The notes beneath the pieces are model-generated. The model was not told the origin of the DNA. It saw nothing but the letters and a program-made list of their open reading frames with translations, and ran no database searches. Made by a program: the position numbers and the translations under genes. DNA of 64,000 nt from Prochlorococcus marinus str. MIT 0918 (GTDB lineage Bacteria; Cyanobacteriota; Cyanobacteriia; PCC-6307; Cyanobiaceae). This document shows, piece by piece, positions 27,294 through 37,743 of this stretch. The stretch is taken from positions 434,001-498,000 of the forward strand of contig NZ_CP114780.1 of assembly GCF_027359415.1 (NCBI RefSeq). Reading direction: 5' to 3'. The first letter of the stretch is position 1. Each line of letters starts with the position of its first letter.

Positions 27294-27360
27294 TTAAAAT
27301 ATTTATCTAGAGTTAAAAGCTAAATCTAAAATTAAAGAAAAACAACTCAAGTAAATAGAT

Positions 27361-28074
27361 TCAAATCAACTCTGCAGCTTCCTCATCAGTAAGTATAAGT
27401 ATTTCAGATGAGGGTTTTATTAATTTTGCCGGAGTTCTTTCAAAAGACTCATTTGGATCTAACAATCTCTTTAAAGCGAATTTTTTTGATGCGCCACTAA
27501 CTAAAAATATAATTTTACTTGCCGCACTAATAACATTGGCAGTTAATGTTACACGTTCTTGCCCTTTCCCTCTCCCAACAGTTGCGTAAGAATCTAATTC
27601 ACGTAAAGCTTGCGTCCCAGGAAATAAGGATGCTGTATGGCCATCATCTCCTAAACCAAGAACAATCAAATCAAAGGAAGGAGGATTGCCAATGCAAATT
27701 TCTTTTATGAGATCAGAAAATTTGTTAGCACTATTCTCTGGCGAACCAAGTTCAATAGTGGGAATAGGATAAAAACAAGCTTTTGATCCAGGTCCTCCAG
27801 AAAGCAATGTTCTTTTAAGCATCAAAGCATTACTAGATTGATCAGAAGGCGAAACCCATCTTTCATCTCCCAAGAATATATCTACACAACTCCAAGGAAG
27901 GTTTACGTCTTTCAATAAATTATAGGTATCAAATGGAGTCGATCCACCAGAGAGTGCTAATTGAAAACGATCCTTCTTATTTAAAACAGAAACTATATTT
28001 TCAGTGATAATTTGTGAGGCTAATTGCGCTAAATCTTTTTGATTTTTAGCTCGTTGAACATTAAAAATAGTCAT
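27361..28074 (-). CDS. pgl: 6-phosphogluconolactonase
   Basis: Pgl hydrolyses 6-phosphogluconolactone in the oxidative pentose phosphate pathway. The 237-residue protein has LALSGGSTPFDTY at the N-terminus, VDIFLGDERWVSPSDQSSN, and the catalytic GLGDDGHTASLFPG region with the histidine, plus TLTANVISAASKIIFLVSG. It lies 6 bases downstream of gnd, the next enzyme of the same pathway, on the same strand. Together they supply NADPH at night in cyanobacteria. Confidence 0.96.
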   Translation of the reverse strand: MTIFNVQRAKNQKDLAQLASQIITENIVSVLNKKDRFQLALSGGSTPFDTYNLLKDVNLPWSCVDIFLGDERWVSPSDQSSNALMLKRTLLSGGPGSKACFYPIPTIELGSPENSANKFSDLIKEICIGNPPSFDLIVLGLGDDGHTASLFPGTQALRELDSYATVGRGKGQERVTLTANVISAASKIIFLVSGASKKFALKRLLDPNESFERTPAKLIKPSSEILILTDEEAAELI

Positions 28075-28080
28075 AGGCTT

Positions 28081-29499
28081 TTAATCGACCCATTCAGTAT
28101 GAAAAGAACCTGATTTATCAATACGTTCATATGTATGTGATCCGAAGCAGTCACGCATAGCCTGAACTAAATTCTGAGGCAAGCGAGAAGTTCTATAACT
28201 ATTTATATAATCAAGTGTACTGCTAAAACATGGAACTGGTATACCCGACTGTGCTGCTATAGAGACAACCTTAGTAAGCCCAGCTAATCGTTGTTGAATT
28301 TGACTTGCGAACCAAGGGTCAATTAAAAGGTTTGGCAATTCAGGATTTTGGTGATATGCATCTTGTATTCGATTTAAAAGTGTTGATCTAATAATGCAAC
28401 CTCCCTTCCAAATTTGAGCAATAGAAGTCATATTCAAGTTGTAATTGTATTCAAGAGAAGCCAAGCGCAATATCTCCATACCCTGGGCATAACTTGCAAT
28501 AGTAGATAAAACTACGGCATCCATAATTGGAGCCATTCCATCAGACAATGACCCTAGATCTGTTGTTTTAACATTAGGTTTACCTAAAATAGTTTCAGCT
28601 AATTCTCTTTGTTGCTTCATAGAACTCATCACACGACCATTAAGAGATGCATAGATAGTTGGCACAGATGCTCCCAACTGAAGAGCACTAACCACTGTCC
28701 ATAATCCTGTTCCTTTTTGCCCTGCTTTATCCATAATTTTTTCAACAAGATCAGATCCATCTTCAGGGTCTTTTGTTCTTAAACATATTTCTGTAATTTC
28801 AACAAGATAAGAAGACAATTCTTCTGTTTTATTCCAATTTTCAAAAACAGTTGATATTTCATCACAGGTCATCCCACAAACTCTTTTCATCAAGTCATAT
28901 CCTTCTGCAAGTATTTGCTCTATTCCATATTCAATTCCATTGTGGACAGTCTTTACAAAATGTCCAGAACCTCCAGGTCCTATATATGTAACACAAGGTC
29001 CATCTTCAACTTGAGCTGCCATTTTTGTTAAAAGACTTTCAATAGCTTGATATGAAACCTTTGTCCCACCTGGCATCATGCTAGGTCCTTCCAAAGCACC
29101 TTTTGCTCCTCCAGAAACACCCATTCCTATATAACCAAAGCTTTTACTCTCTAAGTCAGCCACTCTTCTTTCTGTATCAGAAAAAAGAGAATTTCCACCA
29201 TCAATCAACAAATCACCTTCTTCTAAAAAAGGAGAAATTTGATTGATCACTGCATCAGTTGCAGTACCTGCCTTAACCATCATCAAAATCCTCCTAGGCC
29301 GCTCTAATTGAGCTACAAAATCCCTAAGATCAATTGCACCAGATATGTTCTTACCAGCGCCTCTTCCATTTAAAAAAGCTTCTGTTTTGGAGTATGTTCG
29401 GTTATAAACAACGCTAGAGAAACCGTTCCTCTCAGCATTAAGAACAAGATTCTCACCCATGACACCAAGGCCTACCAAACCAAAATGTGCCTTTGTCAT
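28081..29499 (-). CDS. gnd: 6-phosphogluconate dehydrogenase (decarboxylating)
   Basis: Gnd oxidises and decarboxylates 6-phosphogluconate to ribulose 5-phosphate with NADP. The 472-residue protein has the NADP-binding GLVGLGVMGENLVLNAE, the substrate loop VSGGAKGALEGPSMMPGG, the catalytic lysine region GSGHFVKTVHNGIEYG, and ILAEGYDLM. The C-terminal HTERIDKSG-type end (SHTYERIDKSGSFHTEW) is intact. It is followed leftward by pgl. The glgC gene lies 167 bases upstream on the same strand. Confidence 0.97.
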   Translation of the reverse strand: MTKAHFGLVGLGVMGENLVLNAERNGFSSVVYNRTYSKTEAFLNGRGAGKNISGAIDLRDFVAQLERPRRILMMVKAGTATDAVINQISPFLEEGDLLIDGGNSLFSDTERRVADLESKSFGYIGMGVSGGAKGALEGPSMMPGGTKVSYQAIESLLTKMAAQVEDGPCVTYIGPGGSGHFVKTVHNGIEYGIEQILAEGYDLMKRVCGMTCDEISTVFENWNKTEELSSYLVEITEICLRTKDPEDGSDLVEKIMDKAGQKGTGLWTVVSALQLGASVPTIYASLNGRVMSSMKQQRELAETILGKPNVKTTDLGSLSDGMAPIMDAVVLSTIASYAQGMEILRLASLEYNYNLNMTSIAQIWKGGCIIRSTLLNRIQDAYHQNPELPNLLIDPWFASQIQQRLAGLTKVVSIAAQSGIPVPCFSSTLDYINSYRTSRLPQNLVQAMRDCFGSHTYERIDKSGSFHTEWVD

Positions 29500-29666
29500 T
29501 GATTAAAGAGTTAATTAACTTCGACAAGTGTGACTAAGGGTTTATAAATTTGCTTAGTTTTTTTGATGAATGTCAGGAATGACCCATGCTTAAATTTCTA
29601 TATATCCAAATTAAATATCGTTTATAAGTTGAGAAATTAACCTTTTTTCTTTTAAATATTTGAAAA

Positions 29667-30962
29667 TTAAATAATTGTTCCATCTAAAATACTCGCATTT
29701 TTAACAACAACAACAATTCCATTTCGTATATAAAAGCCCTGATCAGAACGATCAGCTTCTTCTACATTGTCCTTGTTTATTATTGTCACATTATCCCCAA
29801 TACGCGTATTTTTATCCAAAATTGCTCTTTTAACAGTAGTTCCTTGGCCCACTCCAAGAGGAATTCCCCCTCCTTTTCTTAAAGCAATTCTCTCTTCAGG
29901 AGATTCAAAGAAATCAGAACCCATTACTAGGGAATCTTGCAGTACAACATCGCTTTCGATTCTACTTCTAACACCTAAAACACAATGATGAATACTGCAG
30001 GATTTCAAGATCGAGCCTTCACCAATAATTGAATCTGTTATTTGAGCATCAACTAATTTAGAAGGAGGCAAATATCTTGGACGAGTATAAATAGGAAACT
30101 TTTCATCATAAAAACTAAATGGGGGCTTAGGTTGCTTAGTTAAGGCTAAGTTCGATTCATAAAACGCTCCAATAGTTCCTATATCCTCCCAATAATCATT
30201 AAAAACATAACTTTTAAGTACATCGCCTCTTCCTAATGATTCAGGAATAACTTCTTTTCCAAAGTCCTTATAAGAAGGATGTTTGTTCAAAAGGTCAAAA
30301 AGTGTAGAACGACTAAAAACATATATTCCCATTGAAGCAAGATATGGTTTCTCTTTAGCTGAATCCTTGCTTAAACCAAATCTTGAGGTGTCAACTGCCA
30401 TTGCCTTAAGAGTCTCCCCAGAGGGCTTTTCACTAAACTCTCTTATATTTCCATCTAGATCAGTTCTCATTAATCCAAATCCTTCAGCCTGTTGGGCATC
30501 CACTGGAAGTGCTGCAACTGTTAGATCTGCCCCTGTTTCACGATGATGCTTAACAAATAAACTATAATCCATTCTATATAGTTGATCGCCAGACAAAATC
30601 AAGTATTCATCTACATCCCATTCCTGAAAAAGCCACTGATACTTTCTTACTGCATCGGCTGTACCTTCAAACCATGAGGGACTTTCTGGAGTTTGTTGAG
30701 CTGCCAATACTTCTACAAAACCTTGGGCAAAAGGTGAGCTTAAATTATAGGTTTGGGCCAAGTGTCTATTAAGAGAAGCACTATTAAACTGGGTTAATAC
30801 ATACATCTTTGTGATGTTTGAATTAATGCAGTTACTTATAGGAATATCTATCAAGCGAAATTTACCAGCTAAAGGAACAGCTGGCTTAGCTCTCATTTTT
30901 GTTAAAGGGTAAAGTCGAGAACCTTTACCTCCCCCTAGGATAATAGCCAGTACTCTCTTCAT
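29667..30962 (-). CDS. glgC: Glucose-1-phosphate adenylyltransferase
   Basis: GlgC makes ADP-glucose, the committed step of glycogen synthesis. The 431-residue protein has the nucleotide loop [35 protein letters not shown] with the lysine, catalytic [15 protein letters not shown] in the substrate site, and a C-terminal left-handed beta-helix ([12 protein letters not shown] onward). I chose ATG at 30962, which gives the usual [12 protein letters not shown]; an in-frame start 24 bases earlier adds unrelated residues. In cyanobacteria it is activated by 3-phosphoglycerate. Confidence 0.97.
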   Translation of the reverse strand: MKRVLAIILGGGKGSRLYPLTKMRAKPAVPLAGKFRLIDIPISNCINSNITKMYVLTQFNSASLNRHLAQTYNLSSPFAQGFVEVLAAQQTPESPSWFEGTADAVRKYQWLFQEWDVDEYLILSGDQLYRMDYSLFVKHHRETGADLTVAALPVDAQQAEGFGLMRTDLDGNIREFSEKPSGETLKAMAVDTSRFGLSKDSAKEKPYLASMGIYVFSRSTLFDLLNKHPSYKDFGKEVIPESLGRGDVLKSYVFNDYWEDIGTIGAFYESNLALTKQPKPPFSFYDEKFPIYTRPRYLPPSKLVDAQITDSIIGEGSILKSCSIHHCVLGVRSRIESDVVLQDSLVMGSDFFESPEERIALRKGGGIPLGVGQGTTVKRAILDKNTRIGDNVTIINKDNVEEADRSDQGFYIRNGIVVVVKNASILDGTII

Positions 30963-31079
30963 GCCGACCTTAAATAGGCTTTGCAAACCTACTTTATGAT
31001 GGCCTAATAAATACGAGTCAATAGACAGTTAAGACAAGAGTTCTATGAATTAACACTTCAAGATGAGATAGTGCTACTG

Positions 31080-32384
31080 CTATTTATCCGAAACATCTAA
31101 GTTAAAAAGGGATTCAACCACCTTAAGAGCCTCTTTTCTTTGAGGACTTGGCTGAGGTGCTCTTAAATTTGTTACTGGAGTGTGAAGAATTTTGTTAATA
31201 ATTCCTTTACTTAAGGCTTCAACAACCTTTCTTTCTCTTGCTGAAAAATCAGGGCCCATTCTGCTTAAAGCTTTTTGAAGTTCTTCTTTTCGTATAGCTT
31301 CTAATCCAGATCTTAAACGATTAATTGTTGGGACTGCTTCCAAGCTAGCCCACCACTCTAAAAAAATACGTGATTCATCATCTATTAAACCTTGAGCTTC
31401 TAATGCCATCTCTTGGCGAGCTTCTTGATTGCGAGCAACTACTTCTTGCAAATCATCTACATCATGTGCCTCAAAACCAGAAACCTGAGAAACATCAGAA
31501 GCAATATTTCTTGGCACACCTATATCAATCAACCGCAATAGTTTTTCTCTTGTAAATTGTTTTAAACGGTCTGCATTAATTATTGGAGTATCAGAAGCTG
31601 TACTCGTAAAAAGCAAAGTAGAAGATTGCAGGCAATCATCAAGCTCATCCAAAAGTCCACATTTAACAGTTAAATCTGGGAAATCAGCCGCAAGTGATTG
31701 TGCTCGCTTCAAAGTTCTATTTATAAGAGTTAAATGTGAACAACCTTTCGACTGTAAATGTTGAAGCAACAAACGACTCATTCTTCCAGCTCCTACAACT
31801 GCAACTTCTTCAGTTTCAAGAGAAATAAGCTGATCCTTTCCAAGAGACTGGCCAAGCTTTAACTGGGCCAATTCAACTGCTGCAGAACTAATGGAAACGG
31901 CTCCAGTTCCAAGATTGGTTTCTGAGCGAACTCTCTTACCAGTACTAACAGCTTGTGTAAGCAATCTATTTAAAATTGGACCCAAGGAATTATGTTCTTG
32001 ACCAAGTCGTACCATTTTCTTGACTTGAGAAAGTATCTGACCTTCGCCAAGGACCAAACTATCGAGTCCACCTGCAACTCTCATCAAGTGATTTACTGCC
32101 TCATCTTGATTAAAATTAAACAAATGAGGACATAATTCATCTTTATTTAAACCTGAATGATTACTAAGAAAATCCTTTATTGCTGAAAAACCTAAATCTT
32201 GGTTTTTTACCAAAGCATATATTTCTAGCCTATTGCAAGTGCTTAAAATTGAGACTTCTAAGACTTGGTCATTAGCTTTTAATAAATTAAATGAATTTTC
32301 AATATGATCATCTGAAATACTAAGTTTCTCTCGGACTTCAACTGGGGCTGTCCGATGACTAAGACCGACGACAGCAATGTTCAT
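31080..32384 (-). CDS. hemA: Glutamyl-tRNA reductase
   Basis: HemA reduces glutamyl-tRNA to glutamate-1-semialdehyde, the first committed step for chlorophyll, haem and bilins. The 434-residue protein has the catalytic cysteine in SILSTCNRLEIYAL, GLDSLVLGEGQILSQVK, the NADPH site VAVVGAGRMSRLLL and a C-terminal dimerisation helix region. It feeds the pigment genes chlP (40506) and pcyA (56071) elsewhere in the window. It lies just downstream of glpX on the same strand, 34 bases apart, so the two may share a transcript. Confidence 0.97.
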   Translation of the reverse strand: MNIAVVGLSHRTAPVEVREKLSISDDHIENSFNLLKANDQVLEVSILSTCNRLEIYALVKNQDLGFSAIKDFLSNHSGLNKDELCPHLFNFNQDEAVNHLMRVAGGLDSLVLGEGQILSQVKKMVRLGQEHNSLGPILNRLLTQAVSTGKRVRSETNLGTGAVSISSAAVELAQLKLGQSLGKDQLISLETEEVAVVGAGRMSRLLLQHLQSKGCSHLTLINRTLKRAQSLAADFPDLTVKCGLLDELDDCLQSSTLLFTSTASDTPIINADRLKQFTREKLLRLIDIGVPRNIASDVSQVSGFEAHDVDDLQEVVARNQEARQEMALEAQGLIDDESRIFLEWWASLEAVPTINRLRSGLEAIRKEELQKALSRMGPDFSARERKVVEALSKGIINKILHTPVTNLRAPQPSPQRKEALKVVESLFNLDVSDK

Positions 32385-32418
32385 AAGTCAATTTAGCAAG
32401 TAAATAATATACAGACTC

Positions 32419-33423
32419 TTAGCTCAAAGCTATGCTCTTAGCCCCGTCTTTTATGTGAATTGTATTAGTAAATCTTGCAGTGCTATCAAGTGTACTTATT
32501 ACTAAACTGCTTGTACGAGTGCAGTCTTTTTCAAATTTAACTCCATTGAATAAAAGGCCATCAGTAATACCACTTCCAGCAAAAACAACATTTTCACCTG
32601 ATGCAAGCTCATTTGCCTCATAAATCTTGTCAACTTCTGTTATTCCCATTTCATTGAGGCGAGCAATATTACCCTCTTTTGTATAGTCAGCCCACTCTTT
32701 AGTCATTGCAATAGCAGGGTCATATATTAATTGTCCTTGAAAATGCCCCCCAAGAGCCCTCATTGCAGCGGCCGAGATAACACCCTCAGGAGCAGCACCA
32801 ATCCCCATTAAGCAATGAGTCCCAGTACCAGCAAAGCCACAAGCTATTGCTGCTTGAACATCTCCATCAGAAATTGGTTGAACTCTAGCTCCAGTAGAAC
32901 GAATTTCAGCAATTAAATCCTTATGCCTAGCTCTATCCATAACTACAATAGTCAATTCACTAACTGCCAAACCAAGACAGTCACTAAGAATGCTGATGTT
33001 TTTAGTAGCACTATTACGGATATCTACTTTGCCTTTAGCAGCAGGAGGAGCTGCTAATTTTTTCATATAAAAGTCTGGGGCATTAAATAATCCACCTCGG
33101 TCAGATGCTGCTAAAACAGCCATAGAACCTCTTTGATTGTTAGCACATAAATTCGTGCCTTCACATGGATCAACTGCAAAATCAACACCTGGTCCAGAGC
33201 CGCTACCCACTTCTTCACCTATGTAGAGCATTGGCGCTTCATCTCTCTCTCCTTCACCTATAACTATTCTTCCTTGCATTTCAATAGTTCCCATTCTTTT
33301 ACGCATAGCTTCAACAGCAGCAGCGTCTGCTTCATCTTTTTTACCTAACCCAGTAAGTTCGGCAGAGGCTATAGCTGCCTGTTCGACAACCTCGAGAATT
33401 TCTTGAATGAGAGTGCGGTCCAC
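32419..33423 (-). CDS. glpX: Bifunctional fructose-1,6- / sedoheptulose-1,7-bisphosphatase, class II
   Basis: This GlpX-type phosphatase serves the Calvin cycle by dephosphorylating both fructose and sedoheptulose bisphosphates. The 334-residue protein has [19 protein letters not shown] with metal-binding acidic residues, [15 protein letters not shown] (D-P-x-E-G-T), and [17 protein letters not shown]. As the class II form it lacks the regulatory cysteine loop of plant class I FBPase, although cyanobacterial enzymes of this type respond to redox and AMP. It faces rpe across a 209-base divergent gap. Confidence 0.96.
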   Translation of the reverse strand: MDRTLIQEILEVVEQAAIASAELTGLGKKDEADAAAVEAMRKRMGTIEMQGRIVIGEGERDEAPMLYIGEEVGSGSGPGVDFAVDPCEGTNLCANNQRGSMAVLAASDRGGLFNAPDFYMKKLAAPPAAKGKVDIRNSATKNISILSDCLGLAVSELTIVVMDRARHKDLIAEIRSTGARVQPISDGDVQAAIACGFAGTGTHCLMGIGAAPEGVISAAAMRALGGHFQGQLIYDPAIAMTKEWADYTKEGNIARLNEMGITEVDKIYEANELASGENVVFAGSGITDGLLFNGVKFEKDCTRTSSLVISTLDSTARFTNTIHIKDGAKSIALS

Positions 33424-33632
33424 TTTAGTTTTGGGAAATAAAGAAAGGGCTTAAGCAAAAGAACCCAGATAGGCAGGACTATAAATGATCGCCGAATATA
33501 TCCGATCAAAAAAGCATCCAAATAAGAGGGTTAATTATTAGCTGAATAAGGGACAACTTTATCAGTGGAGGGACAAAGAGAGAAAAAAATACAATTAATT
33601 TATAGAATCAAGAAGTAATTTTCAAAATATCG

Positions 33633-34301
33633 ATGAGCTCTAAATCACTTGTCATAGCGCCTTCGATCCTTTCTGCTGATTTTGCTCGGCTAGGAGAAGA
33701 GGTTGAAGCTATTGATAAAGCTGGTGCTGATTGGATCCATGTAGATGTCATGGATGGGCGATTTGTTCCAAATATAACTATTGGTCCATTAATTGTTGAA
33801 GCTCTGAGGCCAGTAACAAAAAAACCATTAGATGTACATCTGATGATTGTTGAACCTGAAAAATATGTAGAAGATTTTGCCAAAGCTGGGGCTGATCACA
33901 TTTACGTTCAAGTTGAAGCATGTCCTCACCTTCATAGAAACTTGGGTCAAATTAAAGATCTAGGTAAAAAAGCTGGTGCAGTACTAAATCCTGGTACAAA
34001 GCTAGATACACTTGAGTATTGCTTGGAATTATGTGATTTAGTCTTAATAATGAGCGTGAATCCAGGATTTGGAGGGCAAAGTTTTATTGAAAGTCAAGTA
34101 GATAAAATACGTGATCTACGTCATATGTGTAATGAACGTGGTTTAGACCCTTGGATAGAAGTTGATGGAGGAATTAAAGCAAACAATGCGTGGAAAGTTA
34201 TAGAAGCAGGTGCCAATGCAATTGTTAGTGGATCAGGTGTATTTAATGAACCTGATTATGCTAAAGCTATTGAGGGAATTCGTAACAGTAAAAAGCCATA
34301 G
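33633..34301 (+). CDS. rpe: Ribulose-phosphate 3-epimerase
   Basis: Rpe interconverts ribulose 5-phosphate and xylulose 5-phosphate in the Calvin and pentose phosphate pathways. The 222-residue TIM barrel has [30 protein letters not shown] with metal and catalytic residues, [24 protein letters not shown], and [12 protein letters not shown]. It is divergent from glpX and close to gnd and pgl, so three pathways that share pentose phosphates are grouped here. Confidence 0.97.
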   Translation: MSSKSLVIAPSILSADFARLGEEVEAIDKAGADWIHVDVMDGRFVPNITIGPLIVEALRPVTKKPLDVHLMIVEPEKYVEDFAKAGADHIYVQVEACPHLHRNLGQIKDLGKKAGAVLNPGTKLDTLEYCLELCDLVLIMSVNPGFGGQSFIESQVDKIRDLRHMCNERGLDPWIEVDGGIKANNAWKVIEAGANAIVSGSGVFNEPDYAKAIEGIRNSKKP

Positions 34302-34316
34302 ATAATAATATTTTTA

Positions 34317-35249
34317 TTATAGAAACCATCCATAGCTATGGAGTCCAACGCCAAGAAGATTGACTCCTATATAACAAATTAATATTACAAATAAACCTAT
34401 AACAGCAATAATTGCTGGCTTTCTCCCTTGCCAGCCTCTACTTAACCTGGTGTGTAGATAAGCTGCATAAATCAACCAAGAAATTAATGCCCAAGTTTCT
34501 TTTGGATCCCAACTCCACCAACTACCCCAAGCCTCGTTTGCCCAAACAGCACCACTAATAAGGCCAAATGTTAGAAGTAGAAAGCCAAAAGAAATTGTTC
34601 GATAACTTAAATTATCTATTTCCTCTGCATTAGAAAAATTAACTGGCGTTAAATTATCAATTTCAGGTAAAAACTTTCTGAATGATTTTTCCCGAAAGCC
34701 ACCTATTCCCATTGAATTAGTTCTAAGCTGAAGGCTGGTGTTTTTATTAGTAAGAAAAACTGCAAATGATAACAAGGAACCTAAAATTAACGCCGCATAA
34801 CTACACATAATCACACTTACATGCATAACCAACCAACTGGATTTAAGTGCAGGAACTAATGGAGATGATATTTTTAGCCCATCAGGCAAAGCAAAGCTTG
34901 CAAAAGCTATAGACAATAAAGATATTGGCGTCAATATTGCTTGAATTAATGGAGATGGCAAAACCCTTTCAATTAAAAGCTGAGTAAAAGTAAATCCCCA
35001 AGTCAAAAAGCATAGAGATTCATAAAGATTACTAATAGGGAAATGGCCAGACATCAACCATCGAAAAACCAATTGAGTAGCAAGTACAAAATTAGCCAAT
35101 GCGATTAAAACTCTTACTGAACTAGAACTAGAACCACTTGAAATTTTCCAGAATGCAATAGGAAGAGATATTAAAATCAAAAAGAATGCTAAAAGACCCA
35201 TTGCTATGGCTGGGTCTGCAAACGTTAAATCAAAAAGAGAAAAATTCAT
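34317..35249 (-). CDS. ccsA: Cytochrome c biogenesis protein CcsA (haem export/ligation)
   Basis: CcsA (ResC, plastid Ycf5) works with CcsB to move haem across the thylakoid membrane and attach it to apocytochromes c. The 310-residue protein has about eight transmembrane helices and the tryptophan-rich haem-handling motif [16 protein letters not shown], then [13 protein letters not shown] with a conserved histidine. An in-frame GTG is 18 bases upstream; ATG at 35249 gives the more usual MNFSLFD start. It is the third gene of a leftward lptB / permease / ccsA group. Confidence 0.93.
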   Translation of the reverse strand: MNFSLFDLTFADPAIAMGLLAFFLILISLPIAFWKISSGSSSSSVRVLIALANFVLATQLVFRWLMSGHFPISNLYESLCFLTWGFTFTQLLIERVLPSPLIQAILTPISLLSIAFASFALPDGLKISSPLVPALKSSWLVMHVSVIMCSYAALILGSLLSFAVFLTNKNTSLQLRTNSMGIGGFREKSFRKFLPEIDNLTPVNFSNAEEIDNLSYRTISFGFLLLTFGLISGAVWANEAWGSWWSWDPKETWALISWLIYAAYLHTRLSRGWQGRKPAIIAVIGLFVILICYIGVNLLGVGLHSYGWFL

Positions 35250-35277
35250 AATAAATTCATGCTTCACAATTTAATTG

Positions 35278-36453
35278 CTAATCACCTGCTTTATATAGCA
35301 AATAAATACCACCAGAAAAAGAAATTAAAACTGGAGACCATGCTCCTACTAAAGGGCTTAAAGCCCCAGAAACTCCTAAAGAACTAAAAACAAAACTGAG
35401 AATATAATATATAAGTATTAATATAATACTCATTGCAAAGCCCTGACTTTGACTAGTTCTTTCATACGACTTACATGCAAGTGAACTTCCTATTAAACTA
35501 AAGACTATACAAGCCATAGGCAAAGTAAATTTTTCCTGAATACGTACTTTCATTCTCCTAGCTTCCTTTAAATTTCCTGACAATTCATATAATTTCTCAG
35601 CTTTAAGAGCATCAGAAAGTGTCATATAGTTTGCATCTTTTGGTATCTCGGCAATCTTATTTGGGCCAGAATCAAGTGGGTAAATATAATTCTCAAACCT
35701 AATAGATGTAAAACCTCCACTTGGTGAAATAGTAAGAATATTGCCATCTTGAAAATCCCATGTTGCATTAGGTTCATTCCAAAAACCTCTCTTGGCTACC
35801 AACATTTGCTTATATCCTAATCTCGAGAAATCTAATACTGTCACGTCTATCATTTCCTTATTTTGAAACTCCTTTGCATAAAACAAATGCGTCATACCAT
35901 CTACTGAATCATTTGATGAAGGATCAATTATTTTACCAAAGCGAGAATACATAATATCTGTAACATAATCAGAATGCATTGAGACTCCTAATCCTTTTCT
36001 TAAAGTTGCTTCTGCATTTTTATTCGAAGAAGGAACTATTAAGTCATTAAAAATAAATGTAATACCTGTCATTAATACACCTAAAACTAATGCGGAAGCT
36101 ATTATCCTTTTTGTAGATACCCCTATACTTTTTAAAGCTTTAATTTCGCTGTTAGATGATAATCGACTATATGTTAATAAAGTAGCCATAAGTATGGCCA
36201 TAGGAAAAGAAAGAACAAGAAAACTTGGAAGTTTAAACAAAAATACTTGTATAGCAAATTTCAATGAAAGACCTGACTCAACTATCTTTCTGACCAAATC
36301 AAACATCACACCAACAGAAAGAGATACTACAGTAAAAGCTGATATTGCAAAGAAGAATGGTGGTAATAATTCTCTAATAAGCCATCTATCTAGAAGAGGA
36401 ATTACCTTCCATTTAGAAGAAATAAATCTCTGATATTTATTTAAAAAGTTCAT
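35278..36453 (-). CDS. LptF/LptG family permease (YjgP/YjgQ)
   Basis: A 391-residue inner-membrane protein of the lipopolysaccharide-export permease family. It has helices near the N-terminus (LPPFFFAISAFTVVSLSVG), a periplasmic beta-jellyroll-like region (about residues 125-290), and C-terminal helices. Enteric bacteria have paired LptF and LptG; here only one such gene is present, followed directly by ccsA. It is preceded by lptB with 24 bases between. The upstream TTG in the same frame abuts lptB, but ATG at 36453 is preferred. Whether the partner is a homodimer or encoded elsewhere is unknown. Confidence 0.88.
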   Translation of the reverse strand: MNFLNKYQRFISSKWKVIPLLDRWLIRELLPPFFFAISAFTVVSLSVGVMFDLVRKIVESGLSLKFAIQVFLFKLPSFLVLSFPMAILMATLLTYSRLSSNSEIKALKSIGVSTKRIIASALVLGVLMTGITFIFNDLIVPSSNKNAEATLRKGLGVSMHSDYVTDIMYSRFGKIIDPSSNDSVDGMTHLFYAKEFQNKEMIDVTVLDFSRLGYKQMLVAKRGFWNEPNATWDFQDGNILTISPSGGFTSIRFENYIYPLDSGPNKIAEIPKDANYMTLSDALKAEKLYELSGNLKEARRMKVRIQEKFTLPMACIVFSLIGSSLACKSYERTSQSQGFAMSIILILIYYILSFVFSSLGVSGALSPLVGAWSPVLISFSGGIYLLYKAGD

Positions 36454-36477
36454 AAGAATTATGAAAAATGTATTCAA

Positions 36478-37206
36478 CTAAAGTTGAAATTCTTCACCAA
36501 GGTAATGAGCTCTCACTTGGGGGTTTATCGAAATTTCTGAGGAAGTTCCAGAAGCAAGTATTTTTCCATCACTGAGAATATAAGAACGGTCAGTAATGGC
36601 AAGTGTTTCTCTAACATTATGATCTGTAATCAATATTCCCATCCCTGCAATTCTCAAGTTTTGAATCAAATTCTGAAGATCTACTACTGCAATTGGATCA
36701 ACGCCTGCAAATGGTTCGTCCAATAACAAATATTTAGGTCCTGATCTCCCTAAAGCAAGTGCTCTAGCGACCTCGCAACGTCTTCTCTCACCTCCAGAGA
36801 GTTGATATCCAAAACGATCCAAAAAAGAAATAAGATTAAAATCATTTATTATCTGTTCTCTTCTAATTCTCCGATGAGAGGAATTAGAGAGACTTTGGGC
36901 AAGAGCAATATCAAGATTTTCTCTGACTGTAAGGTTTCTAAAGATACTTGCCTCTTGAGGAAGATAGCCAATCCCTAAACGAGCTCTATAGGTCATAGAT
37001 AAATTTGTTACCTGTTTTTCATCTAAAGCAACACTGCCAAAATCTGGAAAAAATTGACCTATAGAAAGATTAAAAGTAGTTGTTTTCCCAGCACCATTTG
37101 GGCCAAGAAGACCTACAACCTCACCTGGATTCACCTTTAAAGAAATATCCTTGACAAGGTCTTTCCCTTGTAGAGCTAATGAAACTTGATCAAGAATTAG
37201 GCTCAT
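36478..37206 (-). CDS. lptB: LPS export ABC transporter ATP-binding protein
   Basis: LptB powers lipopolysaccharide extraction from the inner membrane. The 242-residue protein has Walker A GLLGPNGAGKTTTF, the Q-loop LGIGYLPQEASIFRNLTVREN, signature QLSGGERRRCEVARAL, Walker B KYLLLDEPFAGVDP and the H-loop ILITDHNVRE, all close to the LptB subgroup. The D-H-N-V-R-E switch is characteristic. It is the first gene before the LptF/G permease, and lpxD at 12458 gives an earlier step of the same pathway. Confidence 0.94.
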   Translation of the reverse strand: MSLILDQVSLALQGKDLVKDISLKVNPGEVVGLLGPNGAGKTTTFNLSIGQFFPDFGSVALDEKQVTNLSMTYRARLGIGYLPQEASIFRNLTVRENLDIALAQSLSNSSHRRIRREQIINDFNLISFLDRFGYQLSGGERRRCEVARALALGRSGPKYLLLDEPFAGVDPIAVVDLQNLIQNLRIAGMGILITDHNVRETLAITDRSYILSDGKILASGTSSEISINPQVRAHYLGEEFQL

Positions 37207-37362
37207 GATTAAAAGTTTAATATGGCATTGAGTGTTTTAGTTAAATAAATTTAATTATCAGATTTATATATTAATACGAATAGTGAGCTTAATAGAAAAC
37301 ATACAAATTAAAAATATAGTTACTAGCTTAAATTATAATTATTCAAATAGTGAAAATAAATC

Positions 37363-37743
37363 TCATTTCATCATAAGCTTTGGCAATGGTGTATTATCTA
37401 AGCTCAAACCACTCTGCAGTAATTTTAATCGTATTTCAACAATGTTAGAAAACTGAATAAGGTCTAAACCTAGATCAGGCAAATTAGTTTTTTTGATTTT
37501 CCCCAAACCTTCACCGTACAATATAGTGGCTCCTGAGTAATTTTGATTAGATAAATGCACCTCTGCCACAGCGATTTGTAATATAGCTTGTATTGTTAAT
37601 CTTTCTTTACCATTTGTTTGATGCCATATTTCTTCAAAAACATCATGAGCTACATACCACTCTTGATTATTAAACAAATCAATAGCATGGTGAAAATTAC
37701 TATCTTTTTGAGATAACAAATCTTCTGATTTAGTAGAGTTCAT
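37363..37743 (-). CDS. DUF309 family protein
   Basis: A 126-residue helical protein of the DUF309 family. It has the typical region FNNQEWYVAHDVFEEIW, containing the H-D-x-x-E-x-x-W motif that is the family hallmark, followed by IQAILQIAVAEVHL with the second conserved helix. The biochemical role of DUF309 is not established. It begins on the base immediately after the typA stop, on the same strand, so it is likely translationally coupled to typA. A 156-base AT-rich stretch separates it from lptB. Confidence 0.85.
   Translation of the reverse strand: MNSTKSEDLLSQKDSNFHHAIDLFNNQEWYVAHDVFEEIWHQTNGKERLTIQAILQIAVAEVHLSNQNYSGATILYGEGLGKIKKTNLPDLGLDLIQFSNIVEIRLKLLQSGLSLDNTPLPKLMMK

Noticed and set aside
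29533-29558. Small ACTAAG/CTTAGT hairpin with T run between glgC and gnd
   Set aside because: The T run is on the rightward strand while both neighbouring genes are leftward, and the stem is only 6 bp.
33424-33632. Repeated GGGACAA and GATC-flanked motifs in the glpX-rpe gap
   Set aside because: Short direct matches without symmetry or conserved spacing; no known regulator site could be assigned.
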